From assembly GCA_022842985.1 (NCBI GenBank), contig JALHON010000003.1, positions 1 to 50,471 of the forward strand: DNA of 50,471 nucleotides. The letters run 5' to 3'. The stretch's first letter is position 1. Each line of letters begins with the position of its first letter. Of this stretch, positions 47,863 through 50,471 are shown in pieces. A program made the translations under genes and the position numbers. This DNA is from Acidobacteriota bacterium (GTDB lineage: Bacteria; Acidobacteriota; Vicinamibacteria; Vicinamibacterales; UBA2999). The notes under the pieces were generated by a model, which saw only the letters and a program-made list of their open reading frames with translations, was not told where the DNA came from and ran no database searches.

Positions 47863-50471
47863 TACTCGACCCTCCGGATGAGCAGGCCGGTGAGCCTGCC
47901 GCCCGGTCCCAGCTTCACCTGCACACTCGCGCCGCCCTGCGCGAAGCGCGCGCGATACGTGTAGACGCGATCGTCGCCTTCCTCGCTGCGGCTCATCGGG
48001 TCGAGCGTCTGGATGCCGCCGAGCGGCTTCAGCAGCGCGGCATAGGCGGCGCTCATGCGGCCCACGATGGTCTGGCGGATGAACTCGAAGTCGGCGAGCG
48101 CGAGTTCACCGCGCTGAGTCTTCTCGAGCACCTGCCGGACGTAGGTGGTGACCGCGGCGTCCACGCCGGCCAGCGGCGTCGCCGGCGGCGGTGGCGGTGC
48201 GAGCGCGGGATCGATGGCCGCACCGAGACGGCTCGCGATGGCGAGCGGGTCGGCGGTGCGCGCGTTGGCCAGCACGATCACGGTGAGGTCGCTGCCCGCG
48301 AAATAGGAGAACTGCGTCCTGAAGCCCTGCCACGACCCGCCGTGCTGCAGGTACGGTTGTCCGTGCAGCGTCTCCACGAACCAGCCCATCCCATAGGGGT
48401 ACGGTTTGCCGCTGTTGAGGGTGACGGCCGACTGCACGCGCCGCCAGCTCTCGGGTGCGATCACCGCGCGCGCCCGCACCGTGCGCGCCCACGCCACCAT
48501 GTCGTCGAGCGACACCAGCAACGAGCCATCCGCGGTCGTGTTGGTGAGCGGCGCCACCCAGTTCTGGTTCGTGTACTGCCCCTTCGCGTCCACCAGGTAG
48601 CCGGCGGACCGGTGCGCCACGACGTCCGACTCGGAGATGATGCGCGCCGTGGGCATGCCGGCCGGCGTGAAGAGCCGCTCGCGCAGATAGTCCCAATAAG
48701 GCTTGCCCGTGACCTTGCTCAGGATGACCCCGAGCATCACGTAGCCCGTGTTCGAGTAGTTCCAGCGCTGACCGGCCGGGAATTCCAGCGTGAGCGCGTA
48801 GGCCATCCGCGTGAGGTCGGCCTCGGTGTAGTCCTTGCGGTAGTCGAACGTGTCGCCGGTGTAGTCGGGAATGCCCGAAGTATGGGAGAGCAGGTGGCGC
48901 AGCCGGATCGCGCTCCACGACGGTGGCGCGTCTGGCAGATACCGGCTGACAGGCGCCTCGAGGTCGAGCGTGCCGCGTTCGACGAGCGCCATCACGGCGG
49001 CCGCGGTGAACATCTTGCCCATCGACCCCGACTCGAACATCGTCTGCGGCGTCACCGGCACCTGGTGCTCGAGGTTGGCGAAGCCGTAGCCCTTCGCGAG
49101 CACGACGCGGTCGCCCTTCAGCACCGCCACCGCCAGGCCCGGAATGCGCTGCCGGTCCATCTCCTCGCGGGCAATCGCGTCGACCTGCGACACGTCGGCG
49201 CCCTGGACGGCGGGGGCGGCATTGCCGCTCGTGGCCCACCAGCGCGCCGGCGGCGGCGCCTCGGCCGGCCAGATGGTGGCGAGCGTGTCGGCATCGTAGA
49301 GCACGCCGTTCTTCATCACGCGGCGAATCGACGTCGAATGCCGGATGTCGTCGAGCGGGTTGCGATCGAGCACGAGGAGGTCGGCGAGCTTCCCCGCCTC
49401 GAGGCTGCCGAGGTCCTGCTCGAGCCCGAGGGCACGCGCGCCTTCGATGGTCGCCACCCGCAGCACGTCGTGCCGCGGCAGCCCGCTCTGGGCCAGCAGG
49501 CGCATCTCCCAGTGGTTCTGCATGCCCTGCAGCTCGCCGTGGCCACCGAGCGCCACGTGTCCGCCCGCCCGCAGCACCGCCGCCGCTCCGGCGCCGGCCG
49601 CGCGGTCGTTGTAGTCCTCGTCGGGAAACGCCAGCAGGCGTGTCTGCGTGCGGTCGAACAACGCATCGGGCGGGAAGAAGCGCCGGAGGCGCGCGTCGTC
49701 GATCGGCCGTTCCTGCAGGTGCTCGCGGTAGATCGGCAGGGCGCCGCCAAAGGCAACGAGCAGCGTGGGCGTGTAGGTGATGCCGCTCGTCGCGAGCAGC
49801 TGCACGACGTCCTTGTAGATGGGCGCGGCCGGCAGGGCGTGCTCGTTGCCGCTGTAGCCGTCCATCGCGTGCGTCAGGTCCTCCTTGTCGTCGGCGCTGC
49901 CCTCGGTCGTGGCGATGAGCCCGAGGTCACGGCTGACATCGGCGATCCAGCGGCGCTGGCGCCGCGAACCGGCGAGGTACGACTTCAGGTAGCGCGTGCC
50001 GTAGTCGTCCGTGTAGCGCGTGAGGAACGCGCGCACCTCGTCCGGCGACTGGAAGTCGGTGTCGGCGAACACGCCCGGGCCGGTCGAGAAGATGCGCGGG
50101 CTGGGCATGTCACCCGCATCGGCCATGTCGCTGTAGGCGAAGATGTCGGGCACTGATTGCGGGTCCCGCACGGTGGTCGTGCCGAACGCGAGATTGGCGT
50201 AGGCGTTGGTGCCATCGGGCTCGATCACCTCGCGCCGGACGTTCCAGTGCGCGTGGATATCGACGAGGCCGGGCATGATCGTGCGGCCGGCGACGTCGAT
50301 CACGCGGGCGCCAGCCGGCACGGCCACGGCGCCGCGCGCGCCCACGGCAGCGATGCGATTACCGGTCACGACGAGGTCGGCGTCGTCGAGCACCTCCCCG
50401 CCGCGCATGGTGACGACGCGTGCCCCGCGCAGCACGACACTGCCCGACGGCGCGGCGCGCGGCACGACCGC
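47862..50471 (-). CDS. amidohydrolase fused to serine beta-lactamase-like domain (5' end off window)
   Basis: The frame is open to the edge, at least 867 residues. First domain: LRGARVVTMRGGEVLDDADLVV, AGRTIMPGLVDIHAHWN (HxH metal site), ALGLEQDLGSLEAGKLADLLVLDRNPL. Second domain from about residue 430 (counted from 50465): MFESGSMGKMFTAAAVMALVE (Ser-x-x-Lys), WNYSNTGYVMLG (Tyr-x-Asn) and LQHGGSWQGFRTQF (His-Gly-Gly), as in class C-type penicillin-binding esterases. A C-terminal 100-residue domain follows. Relatives have an N-terminal TolB-like propeller, which would lie beyond the window; this is an inference. Probably exported. Confidence 0.88.
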   Translation of the reverse strand, partial: AVVPRAAPSGSVVLRGARVVTMRGGEVLDDADLVVTGNRIAAVGARGAVAVPAGARVIDVAGRTIMPGLVDIHAHWNVRREVIEPDGTNAYANLAFGTTTVRDPQSVPDIFAYSDMADAGDMPSPRIFSTGPGVFADTDFQSPDEVRAFLTRYTDDYGTRYLKSYLAGSRRQRRWIADVSRDLGLIATTEGSADDKEDLTHAMDGYSGNEHALPAAPIYKDVVQLLATSGITYTPTLLVAFGGALPIYREHLQERPIDDARLRRFFPPDALFDRTQTRLLAFPDEDYNDRAAGAGAAAVLRAGGHVALGGHGELQGMQNHWEMRLLAQSGLPRHDVLRVATIEGARALGLEQDLGSLEAGKLADLLVLDRNPLDDIRHSTSIRRVMKNGVLYDADTLATIWPAEAPPPARWWATSGNAAPAVQGADVSQVDAIAREEMDRQRIPGLAVAVLKGDRVVLAKGYGFANLEHQVPVTPQTMFESGSMGKMFTAAAVMALVERGTLDLEAPVSRYLPDAPPSWSAIRLRHLLSHTSGIPDYTGDTFDYRKDYTEADLTRMAYALTLEFPAGQRWNYSNTGYVMLGVILSKVTGKPYWDYLRERLFTPAGMPTARIISESDVVAHRSAGYLVDAKGQYTNQNWVAPLTNTTADGSLLVSLDDMVAWARTVRARAVIAPESWRRVQSAVTLNSGKPYPYGMGWFVETLHGQPYLQHGGSWQGFRTQFSYFAGSDLTVIVLANARTADPLAIASRLGAAIDPALAPPPPPATPLAGVDAAVTTYVRQVLEKTQRGELALADFEFIRQTIVGRMSAAYAALLKPLGGIQTLDPMSRSEEGDDRVYTYRARFAQGGASVQVKLGPGGRLTGLLIRRVE

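Overview
The window is high-GC bacterial chromosome. No rRNA or other marker settles the taxon. The gene repertoire suggests a soil bacterium, most likely Acidobacteriota of the Vicinamibacteria type; this is an inference. The repertoire includes a mini PEP-CTERM protein, an Oar/TonB-type signal-peptide remnant, secreted amidohydrolases (one fused to a serine beta-lactamase-like domain), a secreted B3-type metallo-beta-lactamase homologue and DAACS, M20 and creatininase proteins. Many genes lack a clear Shine-Dalgarno sequence and instead have a TANNNT box 6-13 nt before the start codon, which points to leaderless or very short-leader mRNAs.

Layout. 1-5700, host: diverged inverted repeats, two hypothetical genes, gltX, a 71-residue PEP-CTERM protein, a bidirectional terminator, a DHA2 drug-efflux pump and an intact tRNA-Gln(CTG) with its promoter. 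5714-19018: a 13.3 kb integrative island inserted in the 3' half of tRNA-Gln and bounded by a 44-bp direct repeat. It carries a tyrosine integrase whose 3' end is antisense to the tRNA, an AlpA/Xis-like protein, a HigB-HigA toxin-antitoxin pair and two DNA-processing-like hypothetical genes. It also carries a complete integron layout: intI (split by one frameshift), an attI-like site with a possible Pc promoter, then about eleven cassettes on the plus strand, each ending in an attC-like site. Cassette products are mostly unknown families: an SRYSxxDGYWLFGF protein, DUF4288, two paralogues of one unknown family, a DUF1871-like protein, a decayed DUF2310-like zinc-ribbon protein, a TPR protein and possibly DUF6429.

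19019-50471, host: a truncated GIY-YIG gene, an NTF2-like secreted protein and a secreted ExeM/NucH-type nuclease. Next comes a PotDABC-like ABC importer run together with an HpcH/HpaI aldolase, a nitrilase-family amidase and an RraA-like aldolase (22347-28445), probably one uptake-and-catabolism unit. An M50 protease, an SdpR-SdpI pair with an operator palindrome and a chimeric gene scar follow. A VOC dioxygenase-DoxX pair is divergent from a LysR regulator. Then come a DAACS symporter fused to a solute-binding domain, an RCC1-repeat protein, a B3 metallo-beta-lactamase, DUF1295, creatininase, BLUF photoreceptor and DUF4261 genes, and a membrane protein. The end holds a secreted M20 peptidase followed by a separate secreted lid-domain-like protein, an alpha/beta hydrolase-TetR pair, and two overlapping amidohydrolase genes, the last running off the window.

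The most noteworthy system is the integron nested in a tRNA-Gln island. Its integrase is frameshifted and one cassette junction appears to have decayed so that two cassette genes are joined in frame.
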